Assembly (NCBI RefSeq): GCF_028292945.1
Contig: NZ_JAQGLJ010000001.1
Coordinates: 1 to 47,027, forward strand
Direction: 5' to 3'
DNA length: 47,027 nt
From: Sphingomonas bacterium
GTDB taxonomy: Bacteria; Pseudomonadota; Alphaproteobacteria; Sphingomonadales; Sphingomonadaceae
The translations under genes were made by a program, and so were the position numbers. Below, piece by piece: positions 15,833 to 23,634 of the stretch. Positions within the stretch are counted from its first letter, which is position 1; every line of letters begins with the position of its first letter. The notes below the pieces were generated by a model. The model saw nothing but the letters and a program-made list of their open reading frames with translations. It did no database searches and was not told the origin of the DNA.

Positions 15833-16917
15833 GTCCAGACATGGCCGGAGGTGGGCAGCGCGATGCCCTCGCCCGCGTCGGACGCGCCATAGTTGATCCA
15901 GGCGGCGTGCGCGTGCGACGTGCCCAGGATCACCGGCTCGGCATGGCCGGGCCAGCTCATCACCCGCATGACCCGATGCGCGGTCGCCCGATTGGGCTCC
16001 ATCATCACCCAGCCGAGCGGACGCTCCGCCGTCGCGCGCGCGCCCGCCGCGTCCATCGCCGCGCGTACCCGTGCCGCGCTGTCGGCAGGCAGATATTGCC
16101 AAACCACCGAATGCATCAGCACCCGCGTCACCCCCGCATCCTGCGGCTTGGCCAGCCGCGCCTCCAGCCAGTCCGCGGCGTCGGCACGATCGACCCTGAC
16201 GCGCTGCTCGCGCACCATGTCGCAGGCGGTGGCGAGCCGGGCCATACGCTCGGGCTTCTCCGCCCAGACATAGGCGGCCAGCCGCGTCGCCACCGCCGGA
16301 TGGGCCGCGTCCATCGGCGCGATGTCGCAACCGCGCGCGGCGACCAGCTCCAGCGCCACAGGCTCCGGCGCGGGGCCGGTCCAGTCGGGGCGCAGCACGA
16401 TCCGTGCGTCCGCCGGGCCGACATGGGTGCCGCCCAGATCGAAGCCGTAGCGCCCGATCAGCAGGTTCAGCCCCGCGCTGGAGCCGATCTCCAGCACCTC
16501 GATGCGCGGGCCGTGCCGGCGTGCGACCTCCATCAGCCCGCACATCAGCGCCGCCGATCGCCCCGGCTCGTTGGTCTGCGGCGGGCCGTCCAGCCATGGC
16601 AGCAGCGCCGCCTCATGCTCGGCCAGTACGCGTTCGAGCACCGGCGAGATGTCGTCGGCCTCGCCCGCAAACACCCGCGCGAGTTCATCGTCGGCACCCG
16701 CGAGCACCAGCGCGTGCAGCCCGCCGATGAACCGCAGCGGCAAGGCGTCGCGCGTCGGCTCGCCCGGCCAGTCGAGCAGCCGCGCACCCACGGTCGTCGC
16801 CCGCGTCAGGTCCGCCGCGACGGCCGCGCAGATCGCGGCGTAGATGGGCGCGTCCATCGTCCGGCAGTAATGCTCCTGGATAGCGAACGCCCCCCGGTTC
16901 GCCGTCTCGTCACCCAT
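15829..16917 (-). CDS. DUF2332 family protein
   Basis: A 362-residue protein of the DUF2332 family, whose function is not established. The central segment RIEVLEIGSSAGLNLLIGRYGF resembles the glycine-rich SAM-binding motif of class I methyltransferases, but I see no proof of activity. LPLRFIGGLHALVLAG near the N-terminus and VWQYLPADSAARVRAA near the C-terminus are family-like. ATG 16917 is chosen because the upstream frame is only a shadow of the hisG region. It is inverted between hisZ and hisG: its stop shares CTAG with hisZ, and its start is 61 bases from the hisG start. Confidence 0.85.
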   Translation of the reverse strand: MGDETANRGAFAIQEHYCRTMDAPIYAAICAAVAADLTRATTVGARLLDWPGEPTRDALPLRFIGGLHALVLAGADDELARVFAGEADDISPVLERVLAEHEAALLPWLDGPPQTNEPGRSAALMCGLMEVARRHGPRIEVLEIGSSAGLNLLIGRYGFDLGGTHVGPADARIVLRPDWTGPAPEPVALELVAARGCDIAPMDAAHPAVATRLAAYVWAEKPERMARLATACDMVREQRVRVDRADAADWLEARLAKPQDAGVTRVLMHSVVWQYLPADSAARVRAAMDAAGARATAERPLGWVMMEPNRATAHRVMRVMSWPGHAEPVILGTSHAHAAWINYGASDAGEGIALPTSGHVWT

Positions 16918-16978
16918 GTTGCTCCCCTTCGCCCCGTCTGTTGCGCCTCCCTCACCCCCCGCGTAAAGCCCGCCGACC

Positions 16979-17629
16979 GTGGCCCCACCCCTCATCATCG
17001 CCGTCCCCAAGGGCCGCATCCTGGCGGAAGCGCAGCCGCTGCTCGCCCGCGCCGGCATCCGGCCGGAGCCTGCGTTCTTCGACGAGAACAGCCGCGCGCT
17101 GCGCTTCGCCACCGACGATCCGGACATCGAGCTGATCCGCGTCCGCGCGTTCGATGTCGCGACCTTCGTTGCGCACGGGGCGGCGCAGCTGGGGATCGTC
17201 GGCTCGGACGTGCTCGCGGAATTCGCCTATTCCGAGCTGTACGCGCCGGTCGATCTGGGTATCGGCCATTGCCGCCTGGCGGTCGCCGAGCCGGCCGCGA
17301 TGGCGGAGACGGACGACCCGCGCGGCTGGAGCCATGTCCGCGTCGCCACCAAATACCCGCACGTCACGCAAGCGCATTTCGCCGCGCGCGGGGTGCAGGC
17401 GGAGTGCGTCAAGCTGAACGGCGCGATGGAGCTCGCCCCGTTGCTGGGGCTGGCGCCGCGCATCGTCGATCTGGTCAGCTCCGGCCGCACGCTCAAGGAA
17501 AACGGGCTCGTCGAGGTCGAGCGGATCATGGACGTGACCTCAAGGCTGGTGGTCAACCGCGCAGCGATGAAGACGCGAGCGGGCGTGGTGCCGCTGGTCG
17601 AGGCGTTCAGGTCGGCGGTCGCCGCCTGA
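16979..17629 (+). CDS. hisG: ATP phosphoribosyltransferase, short form
   Basis: A 216-residue short-form HisG that joins ATP and PRPP in the first committed step of histidine synthesis. It opens with [18 protein letters not shown], has [12 protein letters not shown] and [10 protein letters not shown], and ends the catalytic core with [16 protein letters not shown], the PRPP-binding loop. The C-terminal regulatory domain of long HisG is absent, so the hisZ product should be its partner. The start is GTG 16979, as no in-frame ATG is better placed. The stop overlaps the hisD start as TGATG, which fixes the operon order hisG-hisD. Confidence 0.96.
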   Translation: MAPPLIIAVPKGRILAEAQPLLARAGIRPEPAFFDENSRALRFATDDPDIELIRVRAFDVATFVAHGAAQLGIVGSDVLAEFAYSELYAPVDLGIGHCRLAVAEPAAMAETDDPRGWSHVRVATKYPHVTQAHFAARGVQAECVKLNGAMELAPLLGLAPRIVDLVSSGRTLKENGLVEVERIMDVTSRLVVNRAAMKTRAGVVPLVEAFRSAVAA

Positions 17630-18924
17630 TGCAGCACCTTTCCACCCGCGACCCGGGTTTCGTAGCCAGCTTCGACGCGCTCGTCGCGCAGCGCCGCGAG
17701 TCCTCCGCCGATGTCAGCCGCGACGTCGCCGCGATCATCCGCGCCGTGCGCGACGGCGGGCAGGCGGCGGTCGAGGCGTATACGCGCCAGTTCGACCGCC
17801 ACGACCTCGCTCAGAGCGGTTGGCGGATCGATCCGGGCGACTGTGCCGACGCCTTTCGCGCGCTTGAGCCGGAGTTGCGGGAGGCGCTGGAATTCGCGGC
17901 GGCCCGCATCCGCACCTATCACGAACGGCAACGCCCGGCCGACAGCGACACTACCGATACCGCGGGCGTGCGGCTGGGCGCGCGGTGGCGGGCGGTGGAT
18001 GCGGCAGGAATCTACGTTCCGGGCGGCCGCGCGGCCTATCCCTCGTCGGTGCTGATGAACGCGATTCCAGCGCGCGTCGCGGGTGTGGGGCGGCTGGCGA
18101 TGGTGACGCCGACGCCCGACGGCCAGGTATCCCCGCTCGTCCTCGCCGCCGCGCACCTCGCCGGCGTCGACGAGGTCTGGCGTGTCGGCGGCGCGCAGGC
18201 GGTGGCGGCGCTGGCGTACGGGGCCGGACCGATCGCGCCTGTCGACGTGGTGACCGGGCCTGGCAACGCCTGGGTCGCGGAGGCGAAGCGCCAGCTCTAC
18301 GGCGTGGTCGGCATCGACATGGTCGCAGGCCCGAGCGAGATCGTCGTGGTCGCCGACGGCAGGAATGATCCCGACTGGATCGCCGCCGACCTGCTCGCGC
18401 AGGCCGAGCACGACACTGTCACGCAGTCGATCCTGTTCACCGACGACGAGGCGTTCGCGCTCAAGGTGGCGGATGCGGTCGAGCGTCAGCTGGGCGATCT
18501 GGCGACGGCGGCGGTCGCACGCGCCGCGTGGGACGCGAACGGCGCGATCGTCGTGGTGGAGCGGCTCGCCGATGCGATGCCGCTGTCCGACCGGCTCGCG
18601 CCCGAGCACCTCCAGCTCGCGGTCGACGATCCGGAAGGATTGTTCGACCAGGTCCGCCACGCGGGCAGCGTGTTCCTGGGCCGCCACACGCCCGAGGCGA
18701 TCGGCGATTATGTCGCCGGGCCCAACCACGTCCTGCCGACCGGGCGCCGCGCGCGCTTCGCCAGCGGGCTGGGCGTCCTCGACTTCATGAAGCGGACCAG
18801 CTTCCTCCAGCTCGACGAGGATGCGCTGCGCGAACTCGGCCCGGCGACCGTGCGACTGGCGGAAGCGGAGGGCCTCCCTGCGCATGCGCGTTCGGTGGCG
18901 TTGCGGCTGCGGTTAAACCGGTAA
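17629..18924 (+). CDS. hisD: histidinol dehydrogenase
   Basis: A 431-residue zinc enzyme that oxidises histidinol to histidine in two NAD+-linked steps. The family signature region runs from DMVAGPSEIVVVAD to AADLLAQAEHDTVTQSILF, with catalytic Glu/His in AEH and again in LAPEHLQL. GIYVPGGRAAYPSSVLMNAIPA is the conserved N-terminal core, and GPNHVLPTGRRARFASGLGV the C-terminal one. The ATG overlaps the hisG stop by one base, so translation is coupled. A strong hairpin lies after the stop. Confidence 0.97.
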   Translation: MQHLSTRDPGFVASFDALVAQRRESSADVSRDVAAIIRAVRDGGQAAVEAYTRQFDRHDLAQSGWRIDPGDCADAFRALEPELREALEFAAARIRTYHERQRPADSDTTDTAGVRLGARWRAVDAAGIYVPGGRAAYPSSVLMNAIPARVAGVGRLAMVTPTPDGQVSPLVLAAAHLAGVDEVWRVGGAQAVAALAYGAGPIAPVDVVTGPGNAWVAEAKRQLYGVVGIDMVAGPSEIVVVADGRNDPDWIAADLLAQAEHDTVTQSILFTDDEAFALKVADAVERQLGDLATAAVARAAWDANGAIVVVERLADAMPLSDRLAPEHLQLAVDDPEGLFDQVRHAGSVFLGRHTPEAIGDYVAGPNHVLPTGRRARFASGLGVLDFMKRTSFLQLDEDALRELGPATVRLAEAEGLPAHARSVALRLRLNR

Positions 18925-18954
18925 AGCCCTCACCGTGCAGCCTGCGGCGGCTGT

Positions 18955-18978
18955 CCCTCTCCCGCTTGCGGGAGAGGG
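18955..18978. terminator. 11-bp hairpin after hisD, intergenic repeat type
   Basis: CCCTCTCCCGC (18955-18965) pairs perfectly with GCGGGAGAGGG (18968-18978). With the preceding CCCTCACCGTGCAGCC it matches a class of GC-rich intergenic repeat common in proteobacterial genomes. It may end or attenuate hisGD transcription before nusB, although nusB lies on the same strand only 45 bases on. Confidence 0.6.
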
Positions 18979-19023
18979 TTACAGGGTGACGAACCGCCCT
19001 GCCCGCCCTACATGCCGCCGCCC

Positions 19024-19479
19024 ATGTCCCGTACCCAAGCCCGCACCCCTGCCCGCGCCGCCGCGCGGCTCGCCGCCGTTCAGGCGCTCTATCAGCACGA
19101 GATGGAGGCGACGCCGGTCGTCCGGCTGCTGAACGAGTTCCACCAGCACCGGCTGGGCGCGACGATCGAAGGGGCGGAGTACGCGCAGGCCGAAGTCGAT
19201 TTCTTCGATGACGTGGTCCGGGGCGTGCTTGCGCGCGCCGACGAGATCGACGCGGCGATCGCCGGCAAGCTTGCCTCCGGGTGGACGCTGGCCCGGCTCG
19301 ACAAGCCGATGAAGGCGATCCTGCGCTGCGGCACCTATGAACTGCTCGCGCGCGCCGACGTGCCGACGGGCGCGGTGATCAGCGAGTATGTCGACGTCGC
19401 CCACGCCTTTTATGAGCGGCGCGAAACCGGGTTTGTGAATGGACTGCTCGACGCGATCGCCAAGGAGGTGCGCGTCTGA
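19024..19479 (+). CDS. nusB: transcription antitermination factor NusB
   Basis: A 151-residue all-helical RNA-binding protein that, with NusE (S10), binds boxA and supports rRNA antitermination. ARAAARLAAVQALYQHEM is the conserved N-terminal helix, and RCGTYELLARADVPTGAVISEYVDVAHAF the C-terminal core, followed by FVNGLLDAIAKEV. ATG 19024 (MSRTQART) or the in-frame ATG 19012 could be used, and neither has a clear Shine-Dalgarno. thiL begins 16 bases after its stop, and a nusB-thiL pair is common. Confidence 0.96.
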   Translation: MSRTQARTPARAAARLAAVQALYQHEMEATPVVRLLNEFHQHRLGATIEGAEYAQAEVDFFDDVVRGVLARADEIDAAIAGKLASGWTLARLDKPMKAILRCGTYELLARADVPTGAVISEYVDVAHAFYERRETGFVNGLLDAIAKEVRV

Positions 19480-19495
19480 TTCCGGAACCGCGCGA

Positions 19496-20419
19496 ATGAA
19501 CGAAACCGCGTTCCTTCAGGCTTTGCGCCAGCTGCCGCTGCACCCCGGCGCGCGCGGTCTGCTGGATGACTCGGCGGTGGTGGGAGCGTTCGTTCTTACC
19601 ACCGACACGTTGGTCGAGGGCGTGCACTTCCTCGCCGACGATCCGCCGGGCGATGTCGCATGGAAACTGCTGGCGGTGAACCTGTCGGACCTCGCGGCCA
19701 AGGGCGCGGTGCCGGAAGGCGTGCTGCTCAACTATCCGCTCTCCACGCCCGATTGGGACGCGGCTTTTCTGATCGGCTTTGGAGAGGCGCTCGCCGCGTT
19801 CGCCTGCCCGCTGATCGGCGGCGATACGGTGTCGCTGCCGGCGGGCGCGCCGCGCGTGCTTACCGTGACCGCGCTCGGCGGGGATGCGGCGGCGCCGGCG
19901 CGCGGCGGCGCGCGAGCGGGCGACGTGCTATGGGTCACCGGCACCATCGGCGATGCAGGCGCGGGACTGCGGATCGCGCGCGGTGAAGCGGGGCCGGACG
20001 AGCTGCTGCAAGCCTATCGCCGCCCGCAGCCACGCCTCGCCGAAGGTCGTGTGCTCGCCCCGATCGTGCACGCGATGAGCGACGTGTCGGACGGCCTGCT
20101 GATCGACGCCGCGCGGATGGCGGCTGCCAGTGGGCTCGCCGTCACGATCGACCTCGCCGCGGTGCCGCTGTCCGCTGCCCTGCGTTCATTCGATCCCGAC
20201 CCGCTGGTCGCCGCGACTGCGGGTGACGATTACGAGCTGCTGTTCGCCCTTCCGGACGACGCAACGCCGCCGGCACCCGCCACCCGTGTCGGAACGTTGG
20301 CGTCGGGCGCGGGACTGACCCTGACCAGCGCAGGCGCATCCCTGCCGCTGCCTGATCGGCTCGGCTACGAACATTGCGGGGACGTGAACAGCTTGCCAGC
20401 GTCGCCTGCGTCCCTATAG
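19496..20419 (+). CDS. thiL: thiamine-monophosphate kinase
   Basis: A 307-residue member of the PurM-like ATP-grasp group that phosphorylates thiamine monophosphate to the active cofactor thiamine diphosphate. The N-terminal metal and nucleotide site reads LLDDSAVV followed by LTTDTLVEGVHF. The central VNLSDLAAKGAVPEGVLLN, IGGDTV, VTGTIGDAGAGL, and MSDVSDGLLIDAARMA with TAGDDYELLFA are all family landmarks. The N-terminus is shorter than in many ThiL proteins. The ATG at 19496 follows nusB closely on the same strand, and hppA follows 57 bases downstream. Confidence 0.94.
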   Translation: MNETAFLQALRQLPLHPGARGLLDDSAVVGAFVLTTDTLVEGVHFLADDPPGDVAWKLLAVNLSDLAAKGAVPEGVLLNYPLSTPDWDAAFLIGFGEALAAFACPLIGGDTVSLPAGAPRVLTVTALGGDAAAPARGGARAGDVLWVTGTIGDAGAGLRIARGEAGPDELLQAYRRPQPRLAEGRVLAPIVHAMSDVSDGLLIDAARMAAASGLAVTIDLAAVPLSAALRSFDPDPLVAATAGDDYELLFALPDDATPPAPATRVGTLASGAGLTLTSAGASLPLPDRLGYEHCGDVNSLPASPASL

Positions 20420-20476
20420 GCTCGCCCCACTTACCCGACCGGCACAGCCGGCGGTTTCAATAGGGGATTGCCTGAA

Positions 20477-22642
20477 ATGACACCCGTCTACCTTGCCATG
20501 CTCTGCGGCGTGATCGCCGTTCTTTACGGCGCGTTCACGTCCAGCCAGGTGCTGCGCCAGCCGGCGGGCGACGCGAAGATGCAGGACATCGCCGCCGCCA
20601 TTCAGGAGGGCGCGAAAGCCTATCTGGGCCGCCAATACACCGCCATCGCCATGGTCGGCGCGGTCGTCGCGGTGATCCTGGCGGCGACGCTGGGGACGCT
20701 CTCTACGGTCGGCTTCCTGATCGGCGCCGTGCTGTCGGGCGTGGCTGGCTATGTCGGCATGTTCATCTCCGTGCGCGCCAACGTGCGCACCGCCGAAGCG
20801 GCGCGTACGTCGCTGCAGGGTGGCCTCACCACCGCGTTCCGCTCGGGCGCGATCACCGGCATGCTGGTCGCGGGCCTGGGTCTGCTCTCCATTGCAACCA
20901 TCTTCGCCTATCTGATCGGGCCAGGCGGCATGGACCTGTCCGTGCAAGCCGATCGCCGTCACATCATCGAGGCGCTGACCGCGCTGGCATTTGGTGCGTC
21001 GCTTATCTCGATTTTCGCGCGGCTCGGCGGCGGCATCTTCACCAAGGCAGCCGATGTCGGCGCCGATCTGGTCGGCAAGGTCGAGGCTGGCATCCCGGAA
21101 GACGACCCCCGCAACCCCGCCGTCATCGCCGACAACGTCGGTGACAATGTCGGCGACTGCGCGGGCATGGCCGCCGATCTGTTCGAGACCTATGTCGTGA
21201 CGCTCGGGCTGACGATGGTCTCGATCGCGCTGCTGCTGCCCGACGCCGCCAATCTGCTGGAGCTGATGACGCTGCCGCTGATCGTCGGCGGGGTGTGCAT
21301 CATCACGTCGATCATCGGCACCTATTTCGTGCGTCTCGGCCGCGGCCAGTCGATCATGGGCGCGCTGTACAAGGGGTTCTGGGTGACGGCGGGCCTGGCC
21401 GTGCCGGCGATCTACCTCGCGACGCAGCTGACGCTGGGCGACATGAACGCGGTGATCAGCGCCTCGACGCAGATCGACGCGGCGACCAGTCCCCTGTTGC
21501 TGGAGACGGCGGCGGAAAGCGGCGATCAGCTCAGCTTCACCGGCTGGAGCCTGTTCTGGTGCATGATGATCGGGCTCGCCGTCACCGGTCTGTTGGTTTG
21601 GATCACCGAGTACTACACCGGCACCAACTACCGGCCCGTCAAGTCGATCGCCAAGGCTTCGGAGACCGGACACGGCACCAACGTCATCCAGGGGCTGGCG
21701 ATCAGCCTGGAATCGACCGCGCTGCCGACGCTGGTGATCGTGGTGGCGGTGATCGCGACCTTCCAGCTCGCGGGCATCATCGGCGTTGCGTTCGCCGCGA
21801 CCTCGTTGCTGGCGCTGGCCGGCATGGTGGTGGCGCTCGACGCCTATGGTCCGGTGACGGACAATGCCGGCGGCATCGCCGAGATGGCGGGGCTGCCCGA
21901 CGAGGTGCGCCACCGCACCGACGCGCTCGACGCGGTCGGCAACACCACCAAGGCCGTGACCAAGGGCTATGCGATCGGCTCCGCCGCGCTCGCCGCACTG
22001 GTGCTGTTCGGCGCCTACACGGCCGATCTCAAGGAGTTCTTCCCGGACGTCACCGTCGATTTCACGCTCTCCAACCCGTACATCATCGTCGGGCTGCTGC
22101 TCGGCGCGCTGCTCCCCTATCTGTTCGGCGCGTTCGGCATGACTGCCGTGGGCCGCGCCGCGGGGCATGTGGTCGAGGACGTCCGCGCGCAGTTCCGCGA
22201 CAATCCGGGCATCATGGCCGGCACCAGTCGTCCCAACTACGCCCGCACCGTCGACATCGTCACCAAGGCGGCGATCCGCGAGATGATCGTGCCTTCGCTG
22301 CTGCCGGTCGTCAGCCCGATCGCGGTGTATTTCATCATCACCGCCGTTGCTGGCCAGGGTCAGGGCTTCGCGGCGCTGGGCGCGATGCTGCTGGGCGTGA
22401 TCGTGTCCGGGCTGTTCGTCGCCATCTCGATGACCTCGGGTGGCGGCGCCTGGGACAATGCCAAGAAGTATATCGAGGACGGCAATCACGGCGGCAAGGG
22501 ATCGGAGGCCCACAAGGCGGCGATCACCGGCGACACGGTGGGCGATCCGTACAAGGACACCGCCGGCCCGGCGGTCAACCCGATGATCAAGATCACCAAC
22601 ATCGTGGCGCTGCTGCTGCTCGCCGCGCTGGCGGCGAACTGA
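20477..22642 (+). CDS. hppA: membrane H+-translocating pyrophosphatase, K+-independent type
   Basis: A 721-residue integral membrane pyrophosphatase with about 16 transmembrane helices that couples PPi hydrolysis to proton export. The substrate motif [29 protein letters not shown] is split over residues 193-221, followed by [16 protein letters not shown]. The residue that separates the two classes is lysine (K492 in GNTTKA), which marks the K+-independent type; K+-dependent enzymes have alanine. The final acidic motif region is [17 protein letters not shown] 20477 is chosen because AGGGGA lies nine bases upstream. A clear terminator follows. A soluble pyrophosphatase is encoded at 27311. Confidence 0.96.
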   Translation: MTPVYLAMLCGVIAVLYGAFTSSQVLRQPAGDAKMQDIAAAIQEGAKAYLGRQYTAIAMVGAVVAVILAATLGTLSTVGFLIGAVLSGVAGYVGMFISVRANVRTAEAARTSLQGGLTTAFRSGAITGMLVAGLGLLSIATIFAYLIGPGGMDLSVQADRRHIIEALTALAFGASLISIFARLGGGIFTKAADVGADLVGKVEAGIPEDDPRNPAVIADNVGDNVGDCAGMAADLFETYVVTLGLTMVSIALLLPDAANLLELMTLPLIVGGVCIITSIIGTYFVRLGRGQSIMGALYKGFWVTAGLAVPAIYLATQLTLGDMNAVISASTQIDAATSPLLLETAAESGDQLSFTGWSLFWCMMIGLAVTGLLVWITEYYTGTNYRPVKSIAKASETGHGTNVIQGLAISLESTALPTLVIVVAVIATFQLAGIIGVAFAATSLLALAGMVVALDAYGPVTDNAGGIAEMAGLPDEVRHRTDALDAVGNTTKAVTKGYAIGSAALAALVLFGAYTADLKEFFPDVTVDFTLSNPYIIVGLLLGALLPYLFGAFGMTAVGRAAGHVVEDVRAQFRDNPGIMAGTSRPNYARTVDIVTKAAIREMIVPSLLPVVSPIAVYFIITAVAGQGQGFAALGAMLLGVIVSGLFVAISMTSGGGAWDNAKKYIEDGNHGGKGSEAHKAAITGDTVGDPYKDTAGPAVNPMIKITNIVALLLLAALAAN

Positions 22643-22678
22643 TCGCCGTGATCCCCTTGGATCATTGCTGAGATCGAG

Positions 22679-22709
22679 AGCCCCGCCGGCACAGCCGCGC
22701 GGGGCTTTT
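22679..22709 (+). terminator. Rho-independent terminator of hppA
   Basis: AGCCCCGC (22679-22686) pairs with GCGGGGCT (22699-22706), followed directly by a T-run (22706-22709). It lies 36 bases after the hppA stop and just before the convergent DUF2490 gene. This is the cleanest intrinsic terminator in the window. Confidence 0.85.
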
Positions 22710-22719
22710 CGTTGCTGGC

Positions 22720-23409
22720 TCAGTCGTCCGCGCGCGGCCCCGCCGAACCGCCGCCGACATTGATCGTCAGTTGCAGCGTCAGCGCATGGTCCATCTGTGC
22801 GCGACCGCCGTCGCGGCCGAACCGGTACTGGTTGAGATAGCCGACCTCCGCGGCGACCTGCTTTCCGAGCGGCAGCGCGACGCCGGCGATGTTGCGCATC
22901 CGCTCATAGCCGCCACGCTGTCCCCAGCGGGTGCTGTTGGGTAGCCAGAAGCTCTCGTGACTGGCGAACACCGCTACGCCCTTGCTGCCGACCCGGTGAT
23001 TGTAGCGCACCAGCGGACGCACCCTGAAGCCGATCTCGCCACCGCCGGGATGAAACCGTTGGTCGATCCGCAGCCGCGTCGTCACCGCGCCAAACGTCGC
23101 CACCACCTGCTGGCGAAGCCGGTGCTCGTTCGCGCCCGTATCTGCGTTGTGGAACCCGACCCTGCGATAGCCGAAGCCGAGTTCGACCCCATCGGCCACG
23201 CGCCACCCGACGATCCCGCCGAACTCCGTCTGGTATAGCCCGCCCTGACGATCGCTCACCCGCCCGACCTGTTCGAGCGTCACCCGCCATCGCTCGGCCA
23301 GCGGCACGACCGTGTTGACCTGCAGCCAAATCTGCTCGTCCTGCTGTTGCGCGATGGCCGGTGTCGCGGCGAACAGCAGGGTGAGGGCGAGGGAGATACG
23401 GCGCGGCAT
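22720..23409 (-). CDS. DUF2490 family protein, probable outer-membrane beta-barrel
   Basis: A 229-residue exported protein. The ATG at 23409 has GGAGG seven to eight bases upstream and gives a clean signal peptide (MPRRISLALTLLFAATPAIAQ). The rest alternates short amphipathic strands with turns (WLQVNTVVPLAERWRVTLEQ, VELGFGYRRVGFHN, RFHPGGGEIGFRVRPLVRYN) and ends in LTLQLTINV, the pattern of a small outer-membrane barrel and of DUF2490. The function of the family is not known. It converges on hppA across the terminator at 22679-22709 and is divergent from the methyltransferase gene. Confidence 0.85.
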   Translation of the reverse strand: MPRRISLALTLLFAATPAIAQQQDEQIWLQVNTVVPLAERWRVTLEQVGRVSDRQGGLYQTEFGGIVGWRVADGVELGFGYRRVGFHNADTGANEHRLRQQVVATFGAVTTRLRIDQRFHPGGGEIGFRVRPLVRYNHRVGSKGVAVFASHESFWLPNSTRWGQRGGYERMRNIAGVALPLGKQVAAEVGYLNQYRFGRDGGRAQMDHALTLQLTINVGGGSAGPRADD

Positions 23410-23523
23410 GTCGCCTCCTATCCGCCTGGCCACGCCCTGTCATGCCGGAAGCGTCAACCCTGCGACATCTGGGCTCACGGAACGGACGACTGAGATCGAT
23501 CCGAAACGGAGGAACGAGATTGC

Positions 23524-23625
23524 GAGTCCGGAGAGTCGCTTAGCGGCGCGCGGCCAACTTGATGATTCATTGTATCAACCGGCGCGGACCGACCGCGCGA
23601 CGACTCTGCCGCGCAGTCCTGATTC
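23524..23625. promoter_or_regulatory. cluster of five GANTC sites before the methyltransferase gene
   Basis: GANTC, the CcrM methylation site of alphaproteobacteria, occurs at 23524-23528 (GAGTC), 23533-23537 (GAGTC), 23564-23568 (GATTC), 23602-23606 (GACTC) and 23621-23625 (GATTC). An imperfect palindrome, TTGAT...ATCAA, spans the third site. The last site ends nine bases before the methyltransferase ATG. The remainder of the gap 23410-23634 shows nothing else clear. Confidence 0.6.
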
Positions 23626-23634
23626 AAGCTGCCG

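Noticed and set aside
15790..18924. 1044-residue frame ending in hisD
   Set aside because: Everything before 17629 is low-complexity Arg/Ala shadow sequence over DUF2332 and hisG; hisD starts at the TGATG overlap.
20414..22513. 699-residue minus-strand frame opposite hppA
   Set aside because: His/Asp/Arg-rich antisense shadow with no recognisable domain.
23438..23475. Sequence GTCATGCCGGAAGC followed by AACCCTGCGACAT, similar to the two-hairpin repeat
   Set aside because: Neither half forms its hairpin and the bounds do not match. It could be a decayed copy but cannot be supported.
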